This document shows, piece by piece, positions 8,244 through 17,894 of a stretch of DNA of 64,000 nt (position 1 is the stretch's first letter; each line of letters begins with the position of its first letter). The notes below the pieces were generated by a model. It had not been told where the DNA came from, did no database searches, and saw only the letters and a program-made list of their open reading frames with translations. The position numbers were made by a program, and so were the translations under genes. The stretch spans positions 1-64,000 of the forward strand of contig NZ_JAHXRQ010000008.1 of the NCBI RefSeq assembly GCF_019392335.1. Reading direction: 5' to 3'. The stretch comes from Mameliella sp. CS4. GTDB taxonomy: Bacteria; Pseudomonadota; Alphaproteobacteria; Rhodobacterales; Rhodobacteraceae.

Positions 8244-9272
8244 TTAGAAGGACATCGCCAGACCCAGCGAGTACTGGTCGTAGTCGCCAGCCGGCATAGC
8301 GTCGAAGGTACCGCCGCCGATGCCGAAGAGACCACCGGCTGTGGGGGTGCCAACATCGCTGGAACCGTAGCCGAACTGAACGACGAGACCGCCACCCAGG
8401 TCATAGTTGGCTGCGAGGCCGAAGCCGCTGTTGCTCGCGAACCCGTCAGCGTTGTACTCACCGTAGTTTGCCGACAGGGTCAGGGCGTTCATGGTGTAAC
8501 CCACGCCAATGCCCCAGTGGTCGACAGTTTCGCCAATGAAGTCGGTCAGGTCGGTTTGCGAGTAGTTCACGATGGCCTGCAGGCCGTTGTCGAAGGTGGT
8601 GTCGACCGACAGGCCAACCACGTCAACATCGAAGCCGCCACCGAAATCAACGGTCTGGTAGCCGAGGCCAACGCCCAGGTCCAGGCCGGCCAGCTCACCG
8701 GTGTAACGGAAGCCGATGCCCCAGATCGGGTCAAAGGTGCCGGTGTCGTCGATTTCGGTCGAGATGGCGACCGAGAATGCGTCGAAGGCATAGTCGAAGC
8801 GGACAACTTGACCGTCGAAGGTGCCGTCCAGGCCGCTGTTGAAGTTGAAGCCGGCGTGGGTGGTGTGGTCGTCAGCGATTGCACCGCCGATGCCCACTTC
8901 GGTCATGGCCCAGTCCAGAGCGCCGTCGGTGTCGCCCATGGTCAGGCGCGCGCCGCCGTATGCGATGAAGACCGACATGTCGGACTCGCCACAGACTGCC
9001 GGGCCGTTGGTGTTGGTGCCGCCAGCGCCGGGCTGCGAGCAGTAGTCCGGGTCGATTGCTTCGTCCAGGTCGATGGTGGCGCCGAAGGTCAGGCCGTTGT
9101 CAGCTTCGCCCGACAGGGTGAAGGTGACGTCGATGTCGCTGTGGAACTGAGCTGTGGACAGGTGGTCACCGTCGACCACACCCATTTCAGCGAAGCCGGT
9201 CAGCGAAACTTCGGCCGCGGCGACGCCTGCGGTTGCAACCAGTGCGGTGGTCGCGAACAGGATCTTTTTCAT
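8244..9272 (-). CDS. Outer-membrane porin, alphaproteobacterial type
   Basis: 342 aa from ATG 9272. Signal peptide MKKILFATTALVATAGVAAA, then EVSLTGFAEMG. The mature protein alternates short amphipathic strands and acidic loops, with glycine/asparagine-rich turns and a terminal aromatic residue (SLGLAMSF), as expected for a 16-strand beta-barrel. The Rhodobacter porin family is the best match. It should let small hydrophilic solutes cross the outer membrane; selectivity cannot be read. A cysteine pair sits in a long loop (DPDYCSQPG and PAVCGES). An in-frame ATG at 9305 would put 11 charged residues before the signal peptide, so it is rejected. It is monocistronic, with its own terminator. Confidence 0.9.
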   Translation of the reverse strand: MKKILFATTALVATAGVAAAEVSLTGFAEMGVVDGDHLSTAQFHSDIDVTFTLSGEADNGLTFGATIDLDEAIDPDYCSQPGAGGTNTNGPAVCGESDMSVFIAYGGARLTMGDTDGALDWAMTEVGIGGAIADDHTTHAGFNFNSGLDGTFDGQVVRFDYAFDAFSVAISTEIDDTGTFDPIWGIGFRYTGELAGLDLGVGLGYQTVDFGGGFDVDVVGLSVDTTFDNGLQAIVNYSQTDLTDFIGETVDHWGIGVGYTMNALTLSANYGEYNADGFASNSGFGLAANYDLGGGLVVQFGYGSSDVGTPTAGGLFGIGGGTFDAMPAGDYDQYSLGLAMSF

Positions 9273-9422
9273 TGTTTCCCTCATGTGTTCAAAGGCACGT
9301 ACCAAGCCGATTGCCCGGCCTTGATGAGGTTTCTATGCGCTTTGGGAGGGCGCCAATGCAAGCCATCGGGAAAGCTGCTCGGCAACAAGCAATTCAGTGA
9401 TGCGATATTGCCACAAGGGTTT

Positions 9423-9452
9423 TTGCCCGGCCCCATCTTTATGCGCTATAGC
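9423..9452 (+). promoter_or_regulatory. Possible sigma-70 promoter for the DUF3576 gene
   Basis: TTGCCC (9423-9428), an 18-bp spacer and TATAGC (9447-9452) lie about 110 bp upstream of ATG 9563. The match to the -35/-10 pattern is reasonable but not proven. The remainder of 9273-9562 holds the divergent porin leader and nothing else I can name. Confidence 0.3.
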
Positions 9453-9562
9453 AGCGCCTTGCACTGAAAGTTGGGCAGGAACCCGCCTATGATCCGTGCT
9501 TGCCGCAGGTGCGCGCCGCTTGTATGGAGGGCGACAGTGTTGTTGACGCAAGAGGGACTGCC

Positions 9563-10075
9563 ATGACCACGTCGCGAATCCTTATCGGCTCCTCGCTGTG
9601 TGCGGTGATGCTGGCGACGTCCGGTTGCAGCTCCCTCAGGGGCAACAGCCAGCCGCGTCAGCCGGTCGACACTCCGCCCGCCGAAGAGATCTTTCGCGAC
9701 CTCGAAGCGGAAAAGGGGCGCGCGCGGTCAGAGAGCACGGTCTGGGACATCTTCAAGAAGCGTGAAGATCCGGGCCGCGTCGGCGCGGTCAACCGGTACA
9801 TATGGAACGCCGCGCTGGATGTGCTGGATTTCCTGCCGGTGCAGACCGTCGATCCCTTCTCCGGCGTCATCACGACGGGCTATGGCACGCCGCCGGGCGG
9901 TGGACGGGCCTACCGGGCAACGATTCTCATCAGCGATCCGGCGCTTGACGCGCGGTCGCTGAACCTTGCGCTGCACAGCCGATCCGGCCCGGTCGATCCG
10001 GCCACCGTGCGCGCGATCGAGGATGCGATCCTGACCCGGGCCCGCCAATTGCGTAAGCAGGACAGCGGGTTCTGA
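9563..10075 (+). CDS. DUF3576 family lipoprotein
   Basis: 170 aa from ATG 9563, preceded by AGAGGGA. The N-terminus is a lipoprotein signal ending at C22 (VMLATSGCSS). The mature part includes WDIFKKREDPGRVGAVNRYI and LDVLDFLPVQTVDPFSGVI, characteristic of DUF3576, an alphaproteobacterial family of unknown function. In many Rhodobacteraceae, as I recall, this gene sits directly before leuS; here a glycosyltransferase gene on the other strand separates them. It has its own strong terminator. Confidence 0.8.
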   Translation: MTTSRILIGSSLCAVMLATSGCSSLRGNSQPRQPVDTPPAEEIFRDLEAEKGRARSESTVWDIFKKREDPGRVGAVNRYIWNAALDVLDFLPVQTVDPFSGVITTGYGTPPGGGRAYRATILISDPALDARSLNLALHSRSGPVDPATVRAIEDAILTRARQLRKQDSGF

Positions 10076-10104
10076 TCGGCGCAGACCGAAGGTCATCACT
10101 ATCC

Positions 10105-10137
10105 GGGCCGGCCCTTCGTGTGCCGGCCCTTTTGTTT
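10105..10137 (+). terminator. Rho-independent terminator of the DUF3576 gene
   Basis: GGGCCGGC (10105-10112) and GCCGGCCC (10122-10129) form an 8-bp stem with a 9-base loop, followed by TTTTGTTT. Confidence 0.85.
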
Positions 10138-10171
10138 GGAACGGTCCGTGGTTGTCGGCGAGACGATCGCG

Positions 10172-11431
10172 TCAGTCACGGGGCGGACGTGCGGGCATCT
10201 CTCCAAGCTGCCGGACCCAGTCCAAGTGGCGCGGCAGGCAGACGCTCTGCAGATCGTACTGTTCCCGCACCAGCGCCCGAGCATTCGCCCCCAGACGGGC
10301 CCGCGTGTCGGGGTCGTCCAGCAGGGCATCAATCCGGTCCACCAGCGCGGCACGGTCGAAGAAATCCACCATCAGGCCGGTTTCTCCCTCTGTCAGGACC
10401 TCGCGCACAGGGGCTGTGTCGCTGGCCACGATGGCGGCCTCGGCGCTCATCGCCTCCAGCAAGGACCAGGACAGGACGAAGGGATAGGTCAGGTAGACGT
10501 GTACCCGGCTGACCTGCATCATCGCAAGGAAGCGATCATAGGGGACGCGCCCCAGGAAATGCACGCGATTCCAATGCGGTGTGGGGATTCGCCCACGAAC
10601 CTCATCGATGAAGATCTGTTTCCAGGTCTTTCCCTGCGGCGGTTTCGACCCGTAAGAGGTGCCGTCGCCGCCCAGCATCACCACATGCGCGTTTTTCCGG
10701 CGTTTCAACAGCTCGGGCAGGGCGCGCATGAAGACGTGGTAGCCGCGATAGGGTTCGAGGTTGCGGTTGATGAAAGTGATGACCTCGTCATCGCGGGTCA
10801 GCGTCGGACCGTCCTCGATATCCAGCCGCGCAGCGGGATTGGGCCGCACCAGGTTGGTGTCGATGCCGTCATGCGCCACGGTCAGCCGGTCCTGCCAGTG
10901 GTCCGGGAATGTCGCCGCCTGAAAGCGGGTGGGCGAGATTCCGGCGTCCATGACCTCTTCGTGCAACCGATTGTTGAGGTTCTTCATCCGAATCCGCAAC
11001 GTGTCGCCGGCCGGGTTCTTGCTGGGGAATTCGGGGTCGAAATCCACGAAGGGATGCGTGGTCAGGTGATACAGCTCACAGTAAAGACCCAGCCGTGCAT
11101 CGGGCCAGACATCCTTGAGGAACATGCTTTCGCCCCAGCCGTGGTGGGCGCAGATCACATCCGGTTCGAAGCCCTGTTCCTTGAGGCCCAGCGCGCCGCG
11201 ATAGCAGGATGTGCCGCGCAGGATCTTGGTTTCGAAGTCCGCCAGCCAGGGGTGGATGCCCTTGGTCGAGGCGCCCTTGATCTCGTAGGGGACGATGCGG
11301 ACACCCTGCCAGGTTTGCGCCTCCTTGACCTTGCATGTCAGCGCAACGACCTGGTGGCCCTGAGCGGCAAGCGCCGGGGCAAGGTGCTTGTATTGCCCGG
11401 GGAAATTCTGGTGAATCAGGAGAATCTTCAT
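10172..11431 (-). CDS. Glycosyltransferase family 4 protein
   Basis: 419 aa, GT-B fold. The N-terminal half opens with MKILLIHQNFPGQYKHLAPAL, typical of GT4 acceptor domains. The C-terminal half has the donor-site region YLTYPFVLSWSLLEAMSAEA (about 312-331), a variant of the E-x7-E motif, and GETGLMVDF. Members move a sugar from an NDP-sugar onto lipid or polysaccharide; donor and acceptor are unknown. It is transcribed alone, opposite to its neighbours, and interrupts the usual DUF3576-leuS order, which suggests insertion at this locus. Confidence 0.85.
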   Translation of the reverse strand: MKILLIHQNFPGQYKHLAPALAAQGHQVVALTCKVKEAQTWQGVRIVPYEIKGASTKGIHPWLADFETKILRGTSCYRGALGLKEQGFEPDVICAHHGWGESMFLKDVWPDARLGLYCELYHLTTHPFVDFDPEFPSKNPAGDTLRIRMKNLNNRLHEEVMDAGISPTRFQAATFPDHWQDRLTVAHDGIDTNLVRPNPAARLDIEDGPTLTRDDEVITFINRNLEPYRGYHVFMRALPELLKRRKNAHVVMLGGDGTSYGSKPPQGKTWKQIFIDEVRGRIPTPHWNRVHFLGRVPYDRFLAMMQVSRVHVYLTYPFVLSWSLLEAMSAEAAIVASDTAPVREVLTEGETGLMVDFFDRAALVDRIDALLDDPDTRARLGANARALVREQYDLQSVCLPRHLDWVRQLGEMPARPPRD

Positions 11432-11520
11432 CTGCGCGTCCTCTTGCGGCCTCTGGCGGGCTGCCGTTCAGGGCATCCTAGACGGCGGCTGCGAAAAAGG
11501 GAATCGGTTGGTGGGAGAGG

Positions 11521-11590
11521 CAAGGCTCTTGCAAGAGCCTTGAGAAACGCGCTTCGAAGCGCGTTGTTCAAGCGGCTTCGAAGCCGCTTG
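11521..11590. repeat. Three tandem perfect palindromes upstream of leuS
   Basis: Unit 1 (11521-11542, 22 bp): CAAGGCTCTTG then CAAGAGCCTTG. Unit 2 (11546-11565, 20 bp): AACGCGCTTC then GAAGCGCGTT. Unit 3 (11569-11590, 22 bp): CAAGCGGCTTC then GAAGCCGCTTG. Each is a perfect palindrome, spaced 3 bp apart. Units 2 and 3 share the GCTTCGAAGC core. They occupy the divergent region between the glycosyltransferase gene and leuS; no T-run follows. Confidence 0.85.
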
Positions 11591-11712
11591 GCGCGGCGCG
11601 GCCAGACCGTTGGGCGAGGTCGTTGGAAGGATCCGAGACCTGCACCCTCTGGACCTCACCGCCCCGGCGCCCTATCACCCGCCCCCAGCAGCCGCCCGCC
11701 GGAGAGAGACAC

Positions 11713-14268
11713 ATGTCGCGTTACGACCCCGCTACGATCGAGCCGAAATGGCAAGAGGCCTGGGATCAGGCCGAGACCTTCAAGGCGCGCCGCACCGGCG
11801 ACAAGCCGAAGTACTACGTGCTGGAGATGTTCCCGTACCCCTCGGGTCGTATCCACATCGGCCACGTCCGCAACTACACGATGGGCGACGTGATCGCGCG
11901 CTACAAGCTGTCGACCGGACACAACGTGCTGCACCCGATGGGGTTTGACGCCTTCGGGATGCCGGCGGAAAACGCCGCGATGAAATCCGGCGGTCATCCC
12001 AAGACCTGGACCTACGACAACATCGACACGATGGTCGGCCAGATGAAGCCGCTTGGCTTTGGCCTCGACTGGTCGCGCATGTTCGCCACCTGCGATCCGG
12101 AATACTACGGCCAGCAGCAGGCGCTGTTTCTCGATTTCCTCGAAAAGGGGTTCGTCTACCGCAAGAACGCGGTGGTGAACTGGGACCCGGTCGACATGAC
12201 CGTTCTGGCCAACGAACAGGTCATCGACGGCAAGGGCTGGCGGTCCGGCGCCGAGGTGGAACGGCGCGAGCTGACGCAGTGGTTCTTCAAGATTTCCGAC
12301 ATGGCCGGAGAGCTTCTGGACGCCATCGACGGGCTGGACGAATGGCCCGCCAAGGTCAAGCTGATGCAGCAGAACTGGATCGGCAAGTCGCGCGGGTTGC
12401 AGTTTTCGTGGCAGCTGGGCGCGCCGACGCATGGGTTCGACAGCCTTGAGGTCTACACCACGCGCCCGGACACCCTGATGGGGGCCTCTTTCCTTGGCGT
12501 TTCGCCGGATCACCCGCTGGTCAAGGCGCTGGAACAGGACGATCCGGAACTGGCCGCAGCGGTGGCCGAGATGCGCAAGGGCGGCACCACCGCCGAGGCG
12601 CTGGAGAAGGCCGAAAAGCTGGGCTACGACACCGGGCTGACGGTGAAACACCCGCTTGATCCCAGCTGGGAAATCCCGGTCTGGGTCGCGAACTTCATCC
12701 TGATGGACTATGGCACCGGCGCGATCTTTGCCTGCCCGGCGCATGACCAGCGCGACCTCGATTTCTGCCGCAAATACGACCTGCCGGTGATCGACACCTT
12801 CGTGGCGCTGGACGATCCCAAGCCGGTCGAGACCGAGGCTTTTGTGCCGCCCAAGACCGAAAAGGTGAAATGGATCAATCATTTCGCCGGGATGGACGAG
12901 GCGACGGGCGAGACGGCCATTGAGACAACCATCGACTTCATGGAAGGCAAGGGCCTGGGTAAGGGCGTCGAGAAATTCCGCCTGCGCGACTGGGGCCTTT
13001 CGCGTCAGCGTTACTGGGGCTGTCCGATCCCCGTGGTCCATTGCGACGCCTGCGGCGTGGTGCCCGAGAAAAAGGAAAACCTGCCGATCAAACTGCCCGA
13101 CGATGTCAGTTTCGACATCCCTGGCAATCCGCTGGACCGTCACCCGACGTGGCGCGACTGTGCCTGCCCGTCCTGTGGCAAGCCCGCGAAACGCGAAACC
13201 GACACGATGGACACCTTTGTCGATTCGTCCTGGTACTACGCCCGTTTCACCGCCCCGCGCGCGACCACGCCCACGGAGATGGAGGAAGCGGCCTACTGGA
13301 TGAACGTCGATCAGTATATCGGCGGCATCGAGCACGCGATCCTGCACCTGCTCTACTCGCGCTTTTTCGCGCGGGCGATGATCGCTTGCGGCCACCTGCC
13401 GGAGAAAAGCGCCGAGCCCTTCAACGCGCTGTTCACGCAGGGCATGGTCACGCACGCGATCTATCAGACGCGCGACGCGAATGGCCGTCCGGTCTATCAC
13501 TACCCCGAGGACGTGCGGCTGGAAGGTGACAAGGGATATCTGGCGGACGGCACCGAGGTCGAGATCATCCCCTCTGCCAAGATGTCCAAGTCCAAGAGCA
13601 ACGTGGTGGACCCGATGAACATCATCGCCACCTATGGCGCCGATACCGCGCGCTGGTTCGTCCTGTCCGATTCCCCGCCCGAACGAGACGTGGAATGGAC
13701 CGCCAGCGGGGCCGAGGCGGCCAACAAGCACCTTGGCCGTGTCTACCGCATCGCCGCCGAGATCGCCGCCAACGAGGCGCCCGAGACCGCCGAGGATGCG
13801 GCGCTGCTGAAAGAGACGCACAAGTGCATCCATGACGTCACGATGGGCGTCGAGAGTTTTGGCTTCAACGCGGCCATCGCGCGGCTTTATGCCTTTACCA
13901 ACGCGCTGTCGAAATCGCGTGCGGGCAAGCAGACCAAGACATTTGCCGCGAAAACTCTGGCCCAGCTCATGTCGCCCATGACGCCGCACCTGTCAGAGGA
14001 AATCTGGCAGATGCTGGGCGGTGAGGGGCTGATCGCCGAGGCCGCCTGGCCCAAGGCGGACGAGTCGCTGCTGGTCGAGGACACCGTGACCTTGCCGATC
14101 CAGGTCAACGGCAAGCGCCGGGGCGAGATCGAGGTGCCCAAGGACCTTCCCAAGGAAGAGGTTGAAAAGCTCGCGCTGGCGCACGAAGCTGTGGTGCGGG
14201 CCCTTGACGGGGGCCAGCCGAAAAAGCTGATCGTGGTGCCGGGGCGGATCGTGAATGTGGTTGTATGA
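11713..14268 (+). CDS. leuS: Leucyl-tRNA synthetase
   Basis: 851 aa class I synthetase that charges tRNA-Leu. HIGH motif at 48-51 ([16 protein letters not shown]), KMSKS at 623-627, and the CP1 editing domain in between ([16 protein letters not shown]). The ATP site run [15 protein letters not shown] is present. Start ATG 11713 has GGAGAGAGAC before it; upstream codons are not conserved-looking. The lptE gene overlaps its 3' end by 14 bp. The synthetase is essential in bacteria, and nothing looks broken. Confidence 0.97.
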   Translation: MSRYDPATIEPKWQEAWDQAETFKARRTGDKPKYYVLEMFPYPSGRIHIGHVRNYTMGDVIARYKLSTGHNVLHPMGFDAFGMPAENAAMKSGGHPKTWTYDNIDTMVGQMKPLGFGLDWSRMFATCDPEYYGQQQALFLDFLEKGFVYRKNAVVNWDPVDMTVLANEQVIDGKGWRSGAEVERRELTQWFFKISDMAGELLDAIDGLDEWPAKVKLMQQNWIGKSRGLQFSWQLGAPTHGFDSLEVYTTRPDTLMGASFLGVSPDHPLVKALEQDDPELAAAVAEMRKGGTTAEALEKAEKLGYDTGLTVKHPLDPSWEIPVWVANFILMDYGTGAIFACPAHDQRDLDFCRKYDLPVIDTFVALDDPKPVETEAFVPPKTEKVKWINHFAGMDEATGETAIETTIDFMEGKGLGKGVEKFRLRDWGLSRQRYWGCPIPVVHCDACGVVPEKKENLPIKLPDDVSFDIPGNPLDRHPTWRDCACPSCGKPAKRETDTMDTFVDSSWYYARFTAPRATTPTEMEEAAYWMNVDQYIGGIEHAILHLLYSRFFARAMIACGHLPEKSAEPFNALFTQGMVTHAIYQTRDANGRPVYHYPEDVRLEGDKGYLADGTEVEIIPSAKMSKSKSNVVDPMNIIATYGADTARWFVLSDSPPERDVEWTASGAEAANKHLGRVYRIAAEIAANEAPETAEDAALLKETHKCIHDVTMGVESFGFNAAIARLYAFTNALSKSRAGKQTKTFAAKTLAQLMSPMTPHLSEEIWQMLGGEGLIAEAAWPKADESLLVEDTVTLPIQVNGKRRGEIEVPKDLPKEEVEKLALAHEAVVRALDGGQPKKLIVVPGRIVNVVV

Positions 14269-14743
14269 CAGGCGAATGATCCTGCTGGGGGCGACAGCCC
14301 TCGGCGCCTGCGGGTTCACCCCGGTCTATGGACCGCAGGGCGGCGGCGGGGCGCTGCTGAACGCGGTGGCACTGCCGGACCCGAACGACAACACGGGCTA
14401 CCACTTCAACCGCCGGTTCGAAGAACGACTGGGCCGTGGCGGCCCGTCGGCCCCCTACCGGCTGGACCTTCGAATCCAGACCGATGAACAGGACATGGGG
14501 TCGACCTCGGCGGGCACGACCACGCGTTATCGCCTGATCGGGCGTGTCTTCTACACGCTGGTCGAGGCCGGCACGGCCAAGACCCTGCTACAGGGGCGCA
14601 CCAATGCCTTTACCGGCTATTCCAGCACCGGCTCCACCGTTGCCACCCGCGCGGCGGAAACCGACGCATTGGAACGCCTGATGGTACTTCTGGCCGACCA
14701 GGTGATCGACGACCTATTGCTGTCAGGCATCACCGCTTCATGA
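14255..14743 (+). CDS. lptE: LPS-assembly lipoprotein LptE
   Basis: 162 aa with a short lipoprotein signal ending LGAC (Cys19), then GFTPVYGP. LptE plugs LptD in the outer membrane and helps insert LPS. The residues CGFTPVYG after the lipobox, the size and the place between leuS and holA are diagnostic in proteobacteria. It overlaps leuS by 14 bp and holA by the 4-base ATGA, so translation is probably coupled. An alternative start at M8 (ATG 14276) would shorten the signal. Confidence 0.85.
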   Translation: MWLYDRRMILLGATALGACGFTPVYGPQGGGGALLNAVALPDPNDNTGYHFNRRFEERLGRGGPSAPYRLDLRIQTDEQDMGSTSAGTTTRYRLIGRVFYTLVEAGTAKTLLQGRTNAFTGYSSTGSTVATRAAETDALERLMVLLADQVIDDLLLSGITAS

Positions 14744-15765
14744 AACTTTCGCCGCGCGATGCGAATGCGTTCTTCCGCAAGCCCGATCCGGGCGTGGCGG
14801 GCTTGCTGATCTATGGCGAGGACGTGATGCGCGTGGCGATGAAGCGCCAGGAGGTTGTCGCTGCCATCGTCGGCCCCGAGGGCGAGGCCGAAATGCGCCT
14901 GACCCGGATGGTGGGCGGGGATCTGCGCCGCGATCCGGCGCAACTGCTGGACGCGGTCAAGGCGCAGGGGTTCTTTCCCGGTCCCCGCGCGGTGCTGGTC
15001 GAAGAGGCGGCGGACGGCATCAGCGCAGCGATGAAATCGGCGTTGGGCGACTGGCGCGAAGGCGATGCGCAGATCATCGCGACCGCAGGGCAGTTGACCG
15101 CGCGATCGTCCCTGCGCAAGCTTTTTGAGGGCGCGAAAAACGCCTATGCGGCGGCGCTTTACAACGATCCGATGGGGCGGGCAGAGATCGAGGCCGAACT
15201 GGCGCGGGCGGGTCTCAAGAATATCGACCGCGAGGCGATGGGGGCGCTTGAACACCTTGCGCGCGACCTGACACCGGGCGATTTTCGCCAGACTCTCGAA
15301 AAAATCGCGCTCTACAAGTTCGGGGACGAAGCGCCGCTGACACCGGACGAGGTCACGCTGAACGCGCCCGCCTCGATCGAGGCGCAGATGGACGAGATCT
15401 TTCACGTTCTGGCCGAAGGGCGCACCGGTGATATTGCCCCGGTCATGCAGCGGCTGACAGCGCAGGGCGTGGCGCCGGTGACATTGCTCATCATGGGGAT
15501 GCGGCATTTCCGGACGCTCTTTGCTATCGCCTCGGCGCCGGGTGGCCCGGCGCAGGGCATCGGCAAGCTGCGCCCGCCGATCTTTGGCCCGCGCCGCGAC
15601 CGGATGCTGCGCCAGGCGCAAAGCTGGTCGTCCGCGCGGCTGGAAGAGGCGCTGAAACTGCTGATGGATACTGATCTTACGCTGCGGTCTGCTGGTCAGA
15701 AGGCGCCGCAGATGGCGCTGGTGGAGCGGGCCTTTGTCCGGCTTGCCTACCTTGGGCGGCGCTGA
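14740..15765 (+). CDS. holA: DNA polymerase III delta subunit
   Basis: 341 aa. Delta is the wrench of the clamp loader: it opens the beta sliding clamp. The N-terminal run [28 protein letters not shown] and the C-terminal helical collar (ERAFVRLAYLGRR end) match alphaproteobacterial HolA, with the conserved LxxLxxDLTPGDFRQTLEKIALY region in the middle. No Walker motifs are expected and none are present. ATGA overlap with lptE. Confidence 0.88.
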   Translation: MKLSPRDANAFFRKPDPGVAGLLIYGEDVMRVAMKRQEVVAAIVGPEGEAEMRLTRMVGGDLRRDPAQLLDAVKAQGFFPGPRAVLVEEAADGISAAMKSALGDWREGDAQIIATAGQLTARSSLRKLFEGAKNAYAAALYNDPMGRAEIEAELARAGLKNIDREAMGALEHLARDLTPGDFRQTLEKIALYKFGDEAPLTPDEVTLNAPASIEAQMDEIFHVLAEGRTGDIAPVMQRLTAQGVAPVTLLIMGMRHFRTLFAIASAPGGPAQGIGKLRPPIFGPRRDRMLRQAQSWSSARLEEALKLLMDTDLTLRSAGQKAPQMALVERAFVRLAYLGRR

Positions 15766-15787
15766 ATGTGACTGGGGAGAAAAGCAA

Positions 15788-16372
15788 ATGACTTACACGG
15801 TTTACGGTGCGATCCGCAGCCGCGCGTTCCGGGTGCTCTGGCTGCTGGAGGAGCTGGGCCTTGACTATTCGCATGTGCCCGCCGGTCCCCAGTCCGACGA
15901 GATCCGCAAGGTCAGCCCTCTGGGCAAGATCCCGGTGCTTGTCGAAGGGGACACCGTGTTGCGCGATTCCACCGCGATCCTGACCTATCTCGCGGACAAG
16001 CACGGCGGGTTCACCCATCCCGCCGGTACGATCCTGCGGGCGCAGCAGGACGCCTGGACCTTCCGCATCCTGGACGAGGTGGAATCGCTGCTCTGGACCG
16101 CGTCCAAGCATACCTTCGTCCTGCCAGAGGCAGAACGCGTCCCCGAGGTCAAACCGGCCTGTGCGGCGGAATATGCCCGCAATATCACCCGCATCATGGA
16201 AGAGGCCGAGGGTCCCTACCTGATGGGCGAGGCGCCTCTGGTGCCGGACATCATCCTTGGCCATTGCGGGACCTGGGCGCAGGTGGCGAAATTCCCGGAC
16301 GGGGGCCCGGCTCTTGCGGACTACCTGGCGCGCCTGCGCGCGCGTCCGGCGTTTCAGGCGGCGGCCTCTTAG
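15788..16372 (+). CDS. Glutathione S-transferase family protein
   Basis: 194 aa from ATG 15788. N-terminal thioredoxin-like fold: YGAIRSRAFRVLWLLEELGLDY, then cis-Pro49 in GKIPVLVEGD and the glutathione-binding D60-S61 (LRDSTAI). The C-terminal part is all-helical (FRILDEVESLLWTASKHTF). Substrate unknown. It lies 22 bp after holA and may be cotranscribed with it. A remnant of an opposing gene abuts its 3' end. Confidence 0.85.
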   Translation: MTYTVYGAIRSRAFRVLWLLEELGLDYSHVPAGPQSDEIRKVSPLGKIPVLVEGDTVLRDSTAILTYLADKHGGFTHPAGTILRAQQDAWTFRILDEVESLLWTASKHTFVLPEAERVPEVKPACAAEYARNITRIMEEAEGPYLMGEAPLVPDIILGHCGTWAQVAKFPDGGPALADYLARLRARPAFQAAAS

Positions 16373-16375
16373 GAT

Positions 16376-16700
16376 CCTCAATACCACCTTGGTGCAGCGG
16401 CCATCCTTGGCCGCACAAAGCGCCCTGTCCGTCCTGTCGAGAAACTCCTTGACCTCGATAGGACGCACACCCACCCGCCAGGCGTCCTCCGAACTCGCCT
16501 CGCGCAGTCAGCGCACGCATTGCCCGTCTCCGATACGGGCCAGCACGCCAGGCTGACGGACCAGTGCATGACAGACGCCCGAGATCAGCGGCACATGGGG
16601 TCGATGGAGGCCAAGACATAGGCCTTGGTACTGAAACTGTTGGGAATCAGTCGGTTTGGCCAGAGACAGAAGCCCATGAAACGTCCCTTGTCGGGGTTCA
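16376..16700 (-). pseudogene. Decayed GGDEF (diguanylate cyclase) domain gene
   Basis: Reading the minus strand gives, in shifting frames, WPNRLIPNSFSTKAYVLASIDP (compare the GLPNRR and VLASIDLDHF blocks), then CHALVRQPGVLARIGDGQC (compare GHAxGDxVLARIGGDEF), an in-frame TGA, then LREASSEDAW and FLDRTDRALCAAKDGRCTKVV (compare LxxADRALYxAKxxGRN). The order of GGDEF landmarks is kept, but the catalytic GGDEF is lost to DGQC, the region is shorter than a real domain, and there is at least one frame change and one stop. It runs into the 3' end of the glutathione transferase gene. This explains the low-coding gap 16373-16740. Confidence 0.6.
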
Positions 16701-16757
16701 ATCCAATACCTAATACTGATGTTAACAGAGGGTTGCTGTCACAGCGCTGAATGCAAA

Positions 16758-16786
16758 GCGGGCCGGGCATTGCCTGCCCGGCCCGC
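16758..16786 (-). terminator. Terminator of the TRAP/sulfo-SMO-like operon
   Basis: Arms GCGGGCCGGGCA (16758-16769) and TGCCCGGCCCGC (16775-16786) make a perfect 12-bp stem with a 5-base loop. On the minus strand it is followed by TTTGCATT. It lies 20 bp past the dctP stop. Confidence 0.85.
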
Positions 16787-16805
16787 CTGCTGCCAAGATG
16801 GCCGC

Positions 16806-17864
16806 TTAGTTCAGGTCGGCGTCATAGGCCGCCTGAAGATCGGCCTCGGCTTTTTCGACGGCTTCGATCAATGCATCAAGGATCTTGTCGCCGCCGTCCA
16901 CGTTGTCGCGGAACCAGTCCTGCACCGGCTTGGCGGCCTCGGCAAAGGCGGCCTTTTCCTCGGGCGAGGGCACGTAGATGTCACCGCCGCCTTCGACGAA
17001 ATCGGCATAGGCCTGGATTGCGCCGCGCTTGGGCGCCGCGAACGTGGCCTGCTGCAGCGCATAGAACCCGTCAACCACGACGCGCTTCATCGCTGGGTCC
17101 ATATTCATGAACTTTTCGTTGTTCATCCACCACAGCGCGCCCATGTAGGCGTGACCGTCCAGCGTGACGTACTGCAGGCCGGCATCGGGGAACTTCATGC
17201 CCATGATGTCGGTGATGCCGTTCTTGGACCCGTCCACGACCCCGGTCTGGAACGAGGTGAACAGCTCGGGCCAGGGGATCGGGGTGGGCGCGGCGCCCAG
17301 GGCCTTGACCAGTTCCTGCGGCAGGTCGGCGACCACGGTCCGGATCTTCAGCCCTTCCATGTCGGCGGGCGAGGTGATGCGGCGCTTGGTGTTGGCGAAG
17401 TTGCGCCAGCCGCCGGTGTTGCCGATCGTCATCAGGCGCACGGTGTTGTCGCTGTCGTCCAGCGCCATGTCCCGCATGGTGCGCACGAAATCGCCCTGAA
17501 GCACATGTTCGGCCACGCGGTCATTGGCCATCAGGTAGGGCAGGTCCAGCACCTGGACATAGGGAAAGATCCCCGCCGCGCCGCCGGACGTGGAGATATA
17601 GATGTCGATCGAGCCTTCGGCCACGCCCTCGATGCATTCCGCCCCGGTGGAACACAGCTGGGTGCCCATGTAGATCTCGACCTCGATGGCGCCGTTCGAC
17701 GCGGCCTCGACGAAATCCTTGAAGACGATCAGGCCGGCATAGTCCTCGTCCGCCTCGTTCGAATTGGCGGTGGCGACCAGCTTGATCGGGTCCTGGGCGA
17801 AGGCCGGGCCCCCGGTCAGGGTGGCGGCGGCTAGGGTCGCCGCGGTCAAGATTGGTTTCAGCAT
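16806..17864 (-). CDS. dctP: TRAP transporter substrate-binding protein (DctP family)
   Basis: 352 aa periplasmic receptor of a tripartite importer. Signal peptide MLKPILTAATLAAATLTGG, cleavage near AFA-QD. The DctP fold is shown by YVQVLDLPYLMAND, GLKIRTVVADLPQELVKALG and FTSFQTGVVDGSKNGI. In this family the arginine of KIRT usually binds a carboxylate or other acid group of the ligand. Last gene of a minus-strand run that includes SsuD-like oxidation genes; the expected ligand is sulfoquinovose or its glycoside by context only. SD GGGAGGAA before ATG 17864. Confidence 0.9.
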   Translation of the reverse strand: MLKPILTAATLAAATLTGGPAFAQDPIKLVATANSNEADEDYAGLIVFKDFVEAASNGAIEVEIYMGTQLCSTGAECIEGVAEGSIDIYISTSGGAAGIFPYVQVLDLPYLMANDRVAEHVLQGDFVRTMRDMALDDSDNTVRLMTIGNTGGWRNFANTKRRITSPADMEGLKIRTVVADLPQELVKALGAAPTPIPWPELFTSFQTGVVDGSKNGITDIMGMKFPDAGLQYVTLDGHAYMGALWWMNNEKFMNMDPAMKRVVVDGFYALQQATFAAPKRGAIQAYADFVEGGGDIYVPSPEEKAAFAEAAKPVQDWFRDNVDGGDKILDALIEAVEKAEADLQAAYDADLN

Positions 17865-17894
17865 GTGTTTCCTCCCGTATGCTGTCGTCTGTGG

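Noticed and set aside
11521..11590. CRISPR-like array
   Set aside because: The repeated elements are palindromes without constant direct repeats and regular unique spacers.
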